Shown piece after piece: positions 53,014-60,175 of a stretch of 64,000 bases of DNA. Below the pieces are notes generated by a model that saw only the letters and a list, made by a program, of their open reading frames with translations, searched no databases and was not told the origin of the DNA. The DNA is taken from assembly GCA_031296105.1 (NCBI GenBank), contig JARLGJ010000073.1:1-64000 (forward strand), given 5' to 3'. Positions within the stretch are counted from its first letter, which is position 1, and every line of letters starts with the position of its first letter. The stretch is from Acidobacteriota bacterium (lineage in GTDB: Bacteria; Acidobacteriota; Terriglobia; Terriglobales; Acidobacteriaceae). Position numbers and translations under genes: made by a program.

Positions 53014-53292
53014 GGCAGCACCTCCAAACCTGTGAATCAGGTGCTAGTCAAACTAGCATCGAGGCCGCAGGTCGGCAAGCGAAATTCTGCAGCGAAAGTA
53101 AAAACGTTCCGGCGAGTATGCCAGCCGCGTGCGGCAGGGCGAAGGGATCACACAGATGTGCCCTTTATCTGGCTAAAAAACTTTGATTACGATTCTTCCG
53201 CCCGGCATCCATTCTGGAACCTCACTTGCTATAACTGACGGCAGCTCATTCGCGAAAAGAACATATACATCGAAGAACGGGTGCATTTCCTG
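53014..53292. other. Intergenic stretch between DUF465 and DUF1847 genes
   Basis: No gene supported. A 7-bp inverted repeat TGCTAGT-caa-ACTAGCA lies at 53042-53058; its minus-strand reading contains TTGACT, so it may overlap the promoter of the DUF465 gene as an operator. The right part is A/T-richer, like the gene that follows. Confidence 0.45.
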
Positions 53293-53323
53293 AAAATGAA
53301 ACCGCCCCCGGTTGCGGGGGCGG
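53293..53323 (-). terminator. Intrinsic terminator of the DUF1847 gene
   Basis: Stem CCGCCCCC/GGGGGCGG at 53302-53323. On the minus strand it is followed by TTTCATTTT. It starts about 27 nt after the stop. Confidence 0.8.
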
Positions 53324-53349
53324 AATTCAACATCCAGGGCCCATTCGAG

Positions 53350-54021
53350 CTAGGCCTTCTTGGGCTCCAAAAGGCGTTTATAAAAGGTTTTGGTCATATA
53401 CAAAGCGGCTGCGGGGTTGTGTCCTAACACGCGGTCCTTGGTGATTAGGGTTGTGACCATTGCCTTGGAGTGCTTAATGAAAAGTGAGTCATGCCCAACA
53501 CAAAGCCCAACAATCACATTCAGATCGGTATTGGCTTCATTTAAGAGGTGCGCCTGCAGAATAGGGTTGCAGATGGCTTCATGACTGCCCGGCATTACTT
53601 TCATTTCCTCGGCAACGCCAATTTCCGTCTTGTCCACGGAGCCAACCTTGCAAATGACGGAATAAGGTTCGAGTCCCTGGGCTTTTAATATCCGGACAAA
53701 GATCCGCGCTTCATCCAACAATCCCAGGCAAGAGGCAACCCCAATTTTCTTGGCGCCGATTCTATGGGCGAAAGCAACAATCTCCTCAACCCGCGTGAGC
53801 TTGCAGTAGAAAAGTCCTTCAATTTCCGCCGCAGCACGGGCAATGCGCCCGTCCTCTTCGTCTTCTTGATAATGAGTGACAATTTTTTTCAGATCTTCTT
53901 GGGGGAGGTTCTCTCCTAAACAAAAATCAGGAAAATGTTTGTCCAGGCGAAAGCAATTCTGCACCCCGCATTCAGTACATGTTTTTACAGATGACGTGGT
54001 AATTTCTTGAGTATCGGACAT
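53350..54021 (-). CDS. DUF1847 metal-binding-type protein
   Basis: A 223-residue protein of the DUF1847 family. The N-terminal Cys cluster CTECGVQNC and later CL near residue 35 suggest a bound metal. The remainder contains KKIGVASCLGLLDEARI, ICKVGSVDKTEIG, and NVIVGLCVGHDSLF with more conserved Cys. Function unknown. Base composition is visibly more A/T-rich than the neighbours, with codons such as AAA, TTT and ATA common. That suggests acquisition from a lower-GC lineage. It has its own terminator and stands alone. Confidence 0.85.
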   Translation of the reverse strand: MSDTQEITTSSVKTCTECGVQNCFRLDKHFPDFCLGENLPQEDLKKIVTHYQEDEEDGRIARAAAEIEGLFYCKLTRVEEIVAFAHRIGAKKIGVASCLGLLDEARIFVRILKAQGLEPYSVICKVGSVDKTEIGVAEEMKVMPGSHEAICNPILQAHLLNEANTDLNVIVGLCVGHDSLFIKHSKAMVTTLITKDRVLGHNPAAALYMTKTFYKRLLEPKKA

Positions 54022-54157
54022 GTTTGTTGATCAAACCCAGAATGTATAAAAGCGATATTGGATACCGGCTTAACTCTCAATAGACTGGGTTCTTTCCTTT
54101 CCTTTCCATAGTGTGCTAAAAAAACTGGTGCGCCAACCGCGGCCAGCTCTATTCGAG

Positions 54158-54655
54158 TTACGTCATGGCTGCGGGCGGAAGCGGCCACTGCATGATCAGC
54201 GCATCTTCGTCTGGATTTTGATAATACTTTCGTCTTGTGCCTGCAATTCCAAATCCGCAGGAGCGATACAAGGCGATTGCAGTTTCATTGGACCGGCGTA
54301 CCTCTAACATCACATGTGCCGAGCGCTGTATCTGTGCACGATTCAATAATTCCTGAAGCAGGCGTAGTCCCAGCCCGCGGCGTCGCATGATGGGGTCAAC
54401 GGCAATATTTTCCAGTTCACAGTCGCCCTCCGCCAGCCCCACGGGCGGTAATTGCGCCACCAGGAATCCGCAAATCTTCGGAAGTGTTCCAGGGCGCTCG
54501 GCCACCAGCACCAGGCGCGGTGGAGATTGCGGATCGAAGATATCCACCCATTGCTGCGCCGTCCAGCGCGCGGCAGTGTCGCCGCTCAAGCTGATCTCCA
54601 TCATCCCGGGAATATCGGCCTCTCTAGCCGAACGCAGGGTGATCTCGGGACTCAT
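54158..54655 (-). CDS. rimI: Ribosomal-protein-alanine N-acetyltransferase-like GNAT
   Basis: A 165-residue GNAT: ITLRSAREADIPGMMEISLS at the start, acetyl-CoA loop RRRGLGLRLLQELL, and the C-terminal EVRRSNETAIALYRSCGF typical of RimI. It follows tsaB by one base (TAA-G-ATG), the usual tsaB-rimI order. RimI acetylates S18 in E. coli; other targets are possible. The ATG at 54655 fits this spacing. Confidence 0.88.
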   Translation of the reverse strand: MSPEITLRSAREADIPGMMEISLSGDTAARWTAQQWVDIFDPQSPPRLVLVAERPGTLPKICGFLVAQLPPVGLAEGDCELENIAVDPIMRRRGLGLRLLQELLNRAQIQRSAHVMLEVRRSNETAIALYRSCGFGIAGTRRKYYQNPDEDALIMQWPLPPAAMT

Positions 54656-54656
54656 C

Positions 54657-55364
54657 TTACTTGACCGGAATGCCCAGCTTGGGCGCGGAGAACAACTCGG
54701 CGTCCGAGCGGCGCAGGTAATTCGCATCCAGCGCGGCCAGGTCCGCGCGCTCGCCGTTCTGGAAGTGCAGCAGGCCGAGCGCGGCAAACTCCACGGCCGC
54801 AGGCGTCTTCACCAACTGAGAGGGTAGGCCGCACTCCGCCAGCCGCGCCGCCAGGGCCGCATCGCAGGTGACCAGCAAGGGGCGCTCGGCGCTGGCCAGT
54901 TGGGCCTCCGCAAATGCGGTCAGGGGCGCAATGGATTCCTGCAATTGGCGCGCAGGATTTTGGTCGGAAAACTCGTATTCACCGTAGAAGACTTCGTTGC
55001 GGTGCGCGTCCAGCACGGCCAGCACGCGGCCCTCGGCCTTGGCTGCGGCAGCTACCGCCTGCAACACGCTGACGGCTACCACCGGCGTTTGCCACACCTC
55101 GGCCAATCCCTTGGCCGTGGCCACGGCCACGCGTAATCCGGTAAACGAGCCGGGGCCGCTGGCCACCGCGATCAGCTCCGGCTTGCCCTGCGTGGCGTAA
55201 CTTTCCTCGATCAGCGCGGCCACCGCGGGCAGCAGCATCTCCGCGCAGTGTCTGCCGGACAGGGTGCGCAGGCCCAGCACTTCCGAGCTGGCTCCCGCCG
55301 CGCCGGAGCGCACGAGCGCCACGCTGCCTTCCGCGGCCGAAGTATCCATGGCGAGAATCAGCAC
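54657..55364 (-). CDS. tsaB: tRNA threonylcarbamoyladenosine biosynthesis protein TsaB
   Basis: Partner of TsaD in forming t6A37 in ANN-decoding tRNAs. The 235 residues start MLILAMDTSAAEGSVAL and contain GPGSFTGLR at 70-78 plus DAHRNEVFYGEY. GTG is the start, overlapping the meaB stop by 7 nt, with GGAGGG just upstream. rimI follows directly. The fold is ASKHA-like but lacks its own catalytic site. Confidence 0.94.
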   Translation of the reverse strand: MLILAMDTSAAEGSVALVRSGAAGASSEVLGLRTLSGRHCAEMLLPAVAALIEESYATQGKPELIAVASGPGSFTGLRVAVATAKGLAEVWQTPVVAVSVLQAVAAAAKAEGRVLAVLDAHRNEVFYGEYEFSDQNPARQLQESIAPLTAFAEAQLASAERPLLVTCDAALAARLAECGLPSQLVKTPAAVEFAALGLLHFQNGERADLAALDANYLRRSDAELFSAPKLGIPVK

Positions 55365-56338
55365 TCGCCCTCCTGACGCACCAGGCGGTTGACGATCTCA
55401 TCGATCAGCGAGTAGGGATCGCGCTCGTTGCCCGTGATCTGTTCGGCGTACTGGCTCACCAGCTCCTCGGTAAACGCGCCCTCCACGATGCGGCGCAGCA
55501 CTTCGTCGCGCAGCATCTCGCGCAGGCGGTTGCGCCAGTTGGCAATGCGCCGCTGGCGTCCGAGCTCGCTGGTGACCAGGAAGTTTTCGTACTCGTCAAT
55601 GGCCGCGGCCAGCTCCGGCACGCCCGCGCCGGTGGCAGCCACGGTCTTCAACACCGGGGGAATCCAGTTGTCGTGCCGCATGGCCAGCGACTGCATGGCC
55701 TTGATTTCGCGCTCGACGCGCTCGGCGCCTTCGCGATCCGCCTTGTTGATGACGAAGATGTCGGCGATCTCCATGATGCCGGCCTTGATGGACTGCACAT
55801 CGTCGCCCATGCCCGGCACCAGGATGACCAGCGTGATGTCGGCCAGGCGCACAATGTCCACCTCATCCTGCCCCACGCCCACGGTCTCAATCAGCACCAG
55901 GTCGCGTCCGGCGGCGTCCATGACGGTGGCCACGTCGGCCGTGGTGCTGCTGAGCCCGCCCAGCGCGCCGCGCGTGGCCATGCTGCGGATGAACGTACCT
56001 GCGTCACCCGAGTGCGAACTCATGCGGATGCGGTCGCCCAGAATGGCGCCGCCGGTGTAAGGCGAAGTGGGATCGATGGCGACAATGCCCACGGTCTTTT
56101 CGCGCTTGCGGTACTGCGCGGCCAGGGCGTCCACCAGAGTGCTTTTGCCCGCCCCCGGAGCGCCGGTGAGACCCACAACGCGGGCGCGGCCGGAGTACGG
56201 AAACAGGGCCTTGAGCAGCTCGCTGTATCCGGGCGTGCGGTTTTCAACGGCGGTAATGGCACGCGACAGGGCACGAATGTTGCCCGCGCGAATCTGTTCC
56301 ACCCAGGCGGCAATAGACGGCGTGGCCGATGCGTTCAC
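55358..56338 (-). CDS. meaB: Methylmalonyl-CoA mutase-associated GTPase MeaB
   Basis: G3E-type GTPase that protects and reloads the B12-dependent methylmalonyl-CoA mutase. The 326 residues have Walker A GAPGAGKS at 59-66, DPTSPYTGGAILGDRIRM, the signature ETVGVGQDEVD and FVINKADREGAE. It leads meaB > tsaB > rimI with overlaps. The mutase subunits are not in this window. The G3E relatives HypB and UreG are excluded by the C-terminal dimerisation helices. Confidence 0.93.
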   Translation of the reverse strand: MNASATPSIAAWVEQIRAGNIRALSRAITAVENRTPGYSELLKALFPYSGRARVVGLTGAPGAGKSTLVDALAAQYRKREKTVGIVAIDPTSPYTGGAILGDRIRMSSHSGDAGTFIRSMATRGALGGLSSTTADVATVMDAAGRDLVLIETVGVGQDEVDIVRLADITLVILVPGMGDDVQSIKAGIMEIADIFVINKADREGAERVEREIKAMQSLAMRHDNWIPPVLKTVAATGAGVPELAAAIDEYENFLVTSELGRQRRIANWRNRLREMLRDEVLRRIVEGAFTEELVSQYAEQITGNERDPYSLIDEIVNRLVRQEGEC

Positions 56339-56456
56339 GGTAAGAGTTCTCGCAAGACTAGTGTAGCAAAGGCCGCGTATACAGGTCGCGCGGGACTTTC
56401 GCGTGAGGAAAATAAATAGCGGCTGGCTACAGGTAGGTGTTTTTGTGTCCTATCTG

Positions 56457-56465
56457 TGCTAAACT
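56457..56465 (+). promoter_or_regulatory. Extended -10 before the TumE-like gene
   Basis: TG-c-TAAACT at 56457-56465, seven bases before the GTG start at 56473. No clear -35. It implies a leaderless or nearly leaderless message. Confidence 0.5.
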
Positions 56466-56472
56466 TCATGGC

Positions 56473-56778
56473 GTGAAACGGACCGCGCCTCCCGTGAAGG
56501 TGGTGGACGAAACCGCATGCGTGCGGTGTGTCAGCGGCCGGGGCACGATTCGGGAAGAGGTTTGGCAGGACGGACGGGGACGCATTGTGCGAAACAACCT
56601 TGCGTTTATCAATCCGCATTTGTTTCCGCGAGATAACGGCCGCGTGCTCGGCTACGACAACGGCCATGGCAGCCATCACCGCCACTGCCTCGGAGTCGTA
56701 ACGCCATTTCCATTCAGCGGCTATGAGGCGCTGCTCTCCCGCTTTCTGCAGGAAGTGGAAGCGCACAGAAAGCACTAG
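56473..56778 (+). CDS. TumE-like toxin (DUF6516)
   Basis: A 101-residue protein whose C-terminal part LGYDNGHGSHHRHCLG and PFPFSGYEALLSRFLQEVEA matches the DUF6516/TumE toxin pattern. The N-terminus has CVRC. TumE is a proposed RNase-like toxin of a type II system; the HxxHRH cluster may be catalytic. GTG at 56473 is the start; an ATG at 56468 is out of frame. The next gene begins nine bases later and encodes the DNA-binding partner. Confidence 0.78.
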   Translation: MKRTAPPVKVVDETACVRCVSGRGTIREEVWQDGRGRIVRNNLAFINPHLFPRDNGRVLGYDNGHGSHHRHCLGVVTPFPFSGYEALLSRFLQEVEAHRKH

Positions 56779-56787
56779 GAGGTTTTC

Positions 56788-57159
56788 GTGAAGCTTACGG
56801 TTCACACGGATGGCATGCAGGGATACAAAGACCGCGCCCTGGCGCGCGCCGCCCGGCTGGATCGCAACGAGAAACTGACGCCGGAGATTTCCATCACCTT
56901 CGACGACCCGGTCTCCATGGCCGAGGTGCTTACGGTGCAGAGACTGCGGCTCGTTCGTCAGGTGCAGGAGCAGTCATCGTCCATCAGCGACCTGGCACGC
57001 CGTCTGCGCCGTGATCCGGCAGCCGTCCGCAAGGACGTGAACAAACTGGAGAGCGTTGGCATGGTGCGAACCGAGGAGCGCATCAATCCCGGTCACGGCC
57101 GCGTCAAGTTTGTGCTGCCGGCGGCGCGCGAACTGCGGCTGATTGCCGTACTTAGCTAA
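56788..57159 (+). CDS. TumA-like antitoxin, MarR-type HTH protein
   Basis: A 123-residue regulator with the winged-helix pattern ISDLARRLRRDPAAVRKDVNK followed by LESVGMVRTEERI (the segments are contiguous). The phrase ITFDDPVSMAEVLTVQRLRL preceding it is typical of the HVO_A0114-like partners of TumE toxins. The GTG start has AGGAGG five bases upstream, and the ribosome site overlaps the toxin stop codon, so antitoxin translation is coupled and likely strong. It probably represses its own promoter at 56457-56465. Confidence 0.78.
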   Translation: MKLTVHTDGMQGYKDRALARAARLDRNEKLTPEISITFDDPVSMAEVLTVQRLRLVRQVQEQSSSISDLARRLRRDPAAVRKDVNKLESVGMVRTEERINPGHGRVKFVLPAARELRLIAVLS

Positions 57160-57171
57160 TCCTGTTGCGCG

Positions 57172-57615
57172 CTAGCCCTTGGCCAGCGCCTCGGCCTCTT
57201 CCACAATGCGGGCGCAGAGTTTCGCCATGCCTTTCTCCAGCCCCGGCTGCATGGAGGCGCCAAAGAACATGATGGGGCCGCCGCTCAGCTCCTGCACCGC
57301 GGCGATTTCGCTTCCCTCGCCCGCGGCGCGGAAGGTGTAGCTGGTCTCCACCGTTACGCCGGAGCCTTCGCCGCGAAAGGCCACCTTGCGGCCCGGGTCA
57401 ATGAGCGTCACTTCCGGCGTCATCTTGAACGGCATGGGCTTCAGCAGGCTCATCAAAAAGCGTGCGCCCACGGTCCATGGCTGTCCGCTCACCCACTTCG
57501 CTTCATGCAATGTGTCCGGATCGAGCCTAGGCCACTCCTCGATCTTTTCCATCACCTTCCACAGGAATTCCGGTGCGCACTGCGCGGCGGCCGTGTGTTC
57601 GATCTTGAGCGACAT
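57172..57615 (-). CDS. SRPBCC-fold protein
   Basis: A 147-residue START/Bet v 1-like protein: MSLKIEHTAAAQCAPEFLWK, FLMSLLKPMPFKMTPEVTLI, and a long C-terminal helix (GLEKGMAKLCARIVEEAEAL). Such proteins bind hydrophobic ligands or act as cyclase-like proteins; no ligand is evident. The ATG at 57615 follows AGGAGGGG. A longer reading would be coded by repeat element copy E and is rejected. It lies downstream of threonine aldolase on the same strand. Confidence 0.78.
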   Translation of the reverse strand: MSLKIEHTAAAQCAPEFLWKVMEKIEEWPRLDPDTLHEAKWVSGQPWTVGARFLMSLLKPMPFKMTPEVTLIDPGRKVAFRGEGSGVTVETSYTFRAAGEGSEIAAVQELSGGPIMFFGASMQPGLEKGMAKLCARIVEEAEALAKG

Positions 57616-57634
57616 ACCCCTCCTCGGACGGTGT

Positions 57635-57750
57635 TTAATGGTTCCCGAGATGGTGCGTCCCAAAGCCACAGGCCATTGGCCGTTGCGACCTACAGGGAGT
57701 AACGGCAGAGCACAATCTCAAGAGTATAAGCTTCTCGGGAACCACTCTAA
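57635..57750 (-). repeat. 115-bp inverted-repeat element, copy E
   Basis: Reads on the minus strand like copy B: TTAGAGTGGTTCCCGAGAAG at one end and CTCGGGAACCATTAA at the other, with inner GCCGTTAC/GCAACGGC. The TAG (57749-57747) at its end is the stop codon of the threonine aldolase gene. The other end reaches to within 20 nt of the SRPBCC start. Confidence 0.88.
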
Positions 57751-58799
57751 TTGAACCCGACAGGTTGGCACACTTCGCGCAGAATCGCCAGTGCTTCCTT
57801 GCACTGCGCGGCCGAGACGTTCAGGTGCGTCACCAGGCGAACCTTCGCGGCGTCCACCGTGCCGCAAAGCACGCCGCGCGACTTCAACTCTCCGGCCACA
57901 GCGGCGCTCGATTTTCCCGTGGCACTCACGTCGAAGATGACGATGTTGGTTTCCACCGTGGCGGGATCGATGGCCACGCTGGGAATCTGCGCCAGTCCTT
58001 CGGCCAGCAGGCGCGCGTTGGCGTGGTCTTCGTGAAGGCGCTTGGGGCCTTCTTCGAGGGCGATCAATCCGGCGGCGGCCAGAATGCCCGCCTGGCGCAT
58101 ACCTCCGCCCAAGGCCTTGCGCGTGGCCCGCGCAGCGGCGATGAAGTCGCGGCCACCCACCAGCATGGAGCCCACCGGCGCGCCCAGTCCCTTCGACAGA
58201 CAGAACATCACCGAATCAAACCCCTGGGTCAGCTCGGCCACGGAGACGTCCAGAAACGTTGCGGCGTTGAAGACGCGTGCGCCGTCCAGATGCACCGGCA
58301 GCTTGCGCGCGTGCGCCTGCTCAATGATTTCGCGCATGTTGGCGACCGGCGTGACCGTGCCGCCGGCCATGTTGTGCGTGTTCTCCATGGAGATGAGGCC
58401 GGTCTGCGCCATGTAGTACGTGGAGAGCGCTAGCTTCGGCGCAATTGCCGGCCACGACAGAATGCCGAGCGGCGCGTCGATGGTGCGCACCTGGCAACCG
58501 CTGAACCAGGCCATCATCGCCATCTCGTAGTTATAGACGTGGCCGCGCGCTTCGCAGATGACCTCCTGCCCGGGCCGCGTGTGCAGCTTGATGGCAATCT
58601 GGTTGCCCATGGTGCCCGAGGGCACAAACAACGCCGCCTCGCGCGCGAAAATTTCCGCCGCCCGCGCCTCCAGGCGATTGATCGTCGGATCCTCGCCATA
58701 CACGTCGTCGCCAACTTCGGCCGAGGCCATGGCGCGGCGCATTGCGTCGCTGGGTAAGGTTACGGTATCGCTGCGCAGGTCGATAGGAAGCGTGCTCAT
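57747..58799 (-). CDS. Low-specificity L-threonine aldolase
   Basis: PLP enzyme cleaving threonine to glycine and acetaldehyde. The 350 residues have [18 protein letters not shown] at the start, [34 protein letters not shown] and the PLP lysine in [13 protein letters not shown]. The ATG at 58799 has GAGGGG six bases upstream. Stereospecificity (ltaE-like or ltaA-like) cannot be read. The stop codon is provided within repeat copy E. Confidence 0.93.
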   Translation of the reverse strand: MSTLPIDLRSDTVTLPSDAMRRAMASAEVGDDVYGEDPTINRLEARAAEIFAREAALFVPSGTMGNQIAIKLHTRPGQEVICEARGHVYNYEMAMMAWFSGCQVRTIDAPLGILSWPAIAPKLALSTYYMAQTGLISMENTHNMAGGTVTPVANMREIIEQAHARKLPVHLDGARVFNAATFLDVSVAELTQGFDSVMFCLSKGLGAPVGSMLVGGRDFIAAARATRKALGGGMRQAGILAAAGLIALEEGPKRLHEDHANARLLAEGLAQIPSVAIDPATVETNIVIFDVSATGKSSAAVAGELKSRGVLCGTVDAAKVRLVTHLNVSAAQCKEALAILREVCQPVGFN

Positions 58800-58853
58800 G
58801 TGAACCCCTCGGGAAGATGTCATCTTCAGTGTAACGCCACCGATTGAGAGCAG

Positions 58854-58910
58854 TGTGCCCCAGTTCGCGAGTGTGCCCCAGGTTCGCGAGCGAAGCGAGC
58901 TAACCTGGGA
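58854..58910. repeat. Palindromic intergenic repeat, family 3 (copy 3)
   Basis: GTGTGCCCCAGTTCGCGAGT is followed by GCCCCAGGTTCGCGAGC-gaa-GCGAGCTAACCTGGGA. The inverted arms CCCAGGTT/AACCTGGG match the other family-3 copies, in the opposite orientation to that at 1559. It is located between hemW and threonine aldolase. Confidence 0.65.
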
Positions 58911-58915
58911 TCTCC

Positions 58916-60106
58916 CTACTCCGTGAGGAACTCCGCGAACACATCATTCGAGAGCAGTCTTCCCCGTCGCGTCAGGCGCAGCCAGCCGTCTTCAATCTCC
59001 AGCAGCCCTCGCTCCACCTGCGCGGCAATCACCTCGCGGTAGCGATCCACGGCGTCGATGCCAAATTCTTGCTTGATGGCCACCAGCTCCACGCCCTTCG
59101 TCTGCCGCAGTCCGAGGAAGTATGTTTCTTCAATCGCCTGCTGCTCGCCGACCACGGTGCGCTCGGGCTTGGCGCCGCCCAGCAGCGCATCCAGCGAATC
59201 CACCTGCGAGATGCGCAGCGCTCGATGCGGCTCGCCGGGCAAGGGCGCGGGCAGCATGGCTGAGGCCTCCACGCCGAAGCCGAAGTAAGGCTGCCGCTGC
59301 CAGTAGCGCAGGTTGTGGCGCGATTCGTGTCCAGCGTGCGCGAAGTTCGAGATCTCGTATTGCGCGATGCCCGCCGCGTTCAGAGAGTCCGCCGCCTGCT
59401 CGTAAAGCGCCACGGTCAGCGCCTCGTCCGGCACATGATGCGCGTGGTAACGCTCGCCACCGGCAATCAGTTCGCGGCCCAGGCGCGAGTCGTCATCCAC
59501 CTCGAGCATATACACGCTGGCGTGCGGCGGACGGAGCGCGATGAGGTCATCCAGCGAGCGCCGCCAACTTTCTTCCGTCTGGTAGGGCAGCCCGGCGATG
59601 AGGTCGATGGAGATCTCTGCAATGCCCGCGGCGCGCAGGCGCTCAACGTCCGCCAGCGTCGTCTCCCGGTTGTGCAGGCGGCCCACCGCACGCGTCTCCT
59701 GATCGACAAAGCTCTGCACCCCGAGCGAGACGCGGTTGACGCTCGCCTCCACCAGCACGGCGAGAATTTCCTCGGAGAGCGTGCCCGGCGCAATTTCAAC
59801 CGTGAACTCCACGCCTGCGGCGAGGGTGAACGTGGCGCGGATGGCCTGCATCACGCGGCGGAGCTGATCGGGAGCCAGCACGCTAGGCGTGCCGCCGCCG
59901 AGATAAACCGAATCCAGAATGGGATCGAACGCCGTGCCGCACTCTTCCGCCACCTGGGGAGACGAGGCAATGGCCTGCTCCAAATGCGCCACGTAGCGGT
60001 CAAACAACTGCCGTGAAAAGACTCCAGACGCAAAGTTGCAGAACGAGCATTTGGATTTGCAAAACGGCACGCTCAGGTACAAGGCGGAATGAACTTCGTT
60101 GCTCAT
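58916..60106 (-). CDS. hemW: HemW, radical SAM heme chaperone
   Basis: A 396-residue radical-SAM protein related to HemN, now regarded as a heme chaperone rather than a coproporphyrinogen oxidase. The cluster motif CKSKCSFC gives Cys16, Cys20 and Cys23, and GGGTPS and EIAPGTL follow. The C-terminal HemN-type domain contains [17 protein letters not shown]. HemN would have a longer N-terminus with an extra Cys, which is absent. The ATG at 60106 is used; a much longer frame upstream is antisense to the ABC gene and not real. Confidence 0.92.
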   Translation of the reverse strand: MSNEVHSALYLSVPFCKSKCSFCNFASGVFSRQLFDRYVAHLEQAIASSPQVAEECGTAFDPILDSVYLGGGTPSVLAPDQLRRVMQAIRATFTLAAGVEFTVEIAPGTLSEEILAVLVEASVNRVSLGVQSFVDQETRAVGRLHNRETTLADVERLRAAGIAEISIDLIAGLPYQTEESWRRSLDDLIALRPPHASVYMLEVDDDSRLGRELIAGGERYHAHHVPDEALTVALYEQAADSLNAAGIAQYEISNFAHAGHESRHNLRYWQRQPYFGFGVEASAMLPAPLPGEPHRALRISQVDSLDALLGGAKPERTVVGEQQAIEETYFLGLRQTKGVELVAIKQEFGIDAVDRYREVIAAQVERGLLEIEDGWLRLTRRGRLLSNDVFAEFLTE

Positions 60107-60163
60107 GGCAGTTTTCCAGTGTATCGCGACGGAGCTTGCACCCCACGGGCGGTCCGCACCATC

Positions 60164-60169
60164 TAAAAT
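60164..60169 (+). promoter_or_regulatory. TAAAAT six bases before the ABC exporter start
   Basis: -10-like hexamer followed by AAAAGT and the ATG at 60176. It has the same six-base spacing as the hexamers at 25682 and 30252. No Shine-Dalgarno precedes the ATG. Confidence 0.55.
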
Positions 60170-60175
60170 AAAAGT

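Noticed and set aside
53669..53690. GGTTCGAGTCCCTGG-like T-arm, possible tRNA
   Set aside because: It lies within the DUF1847 coding sequence, with no acceptor stem or D-arm at the proper distances.
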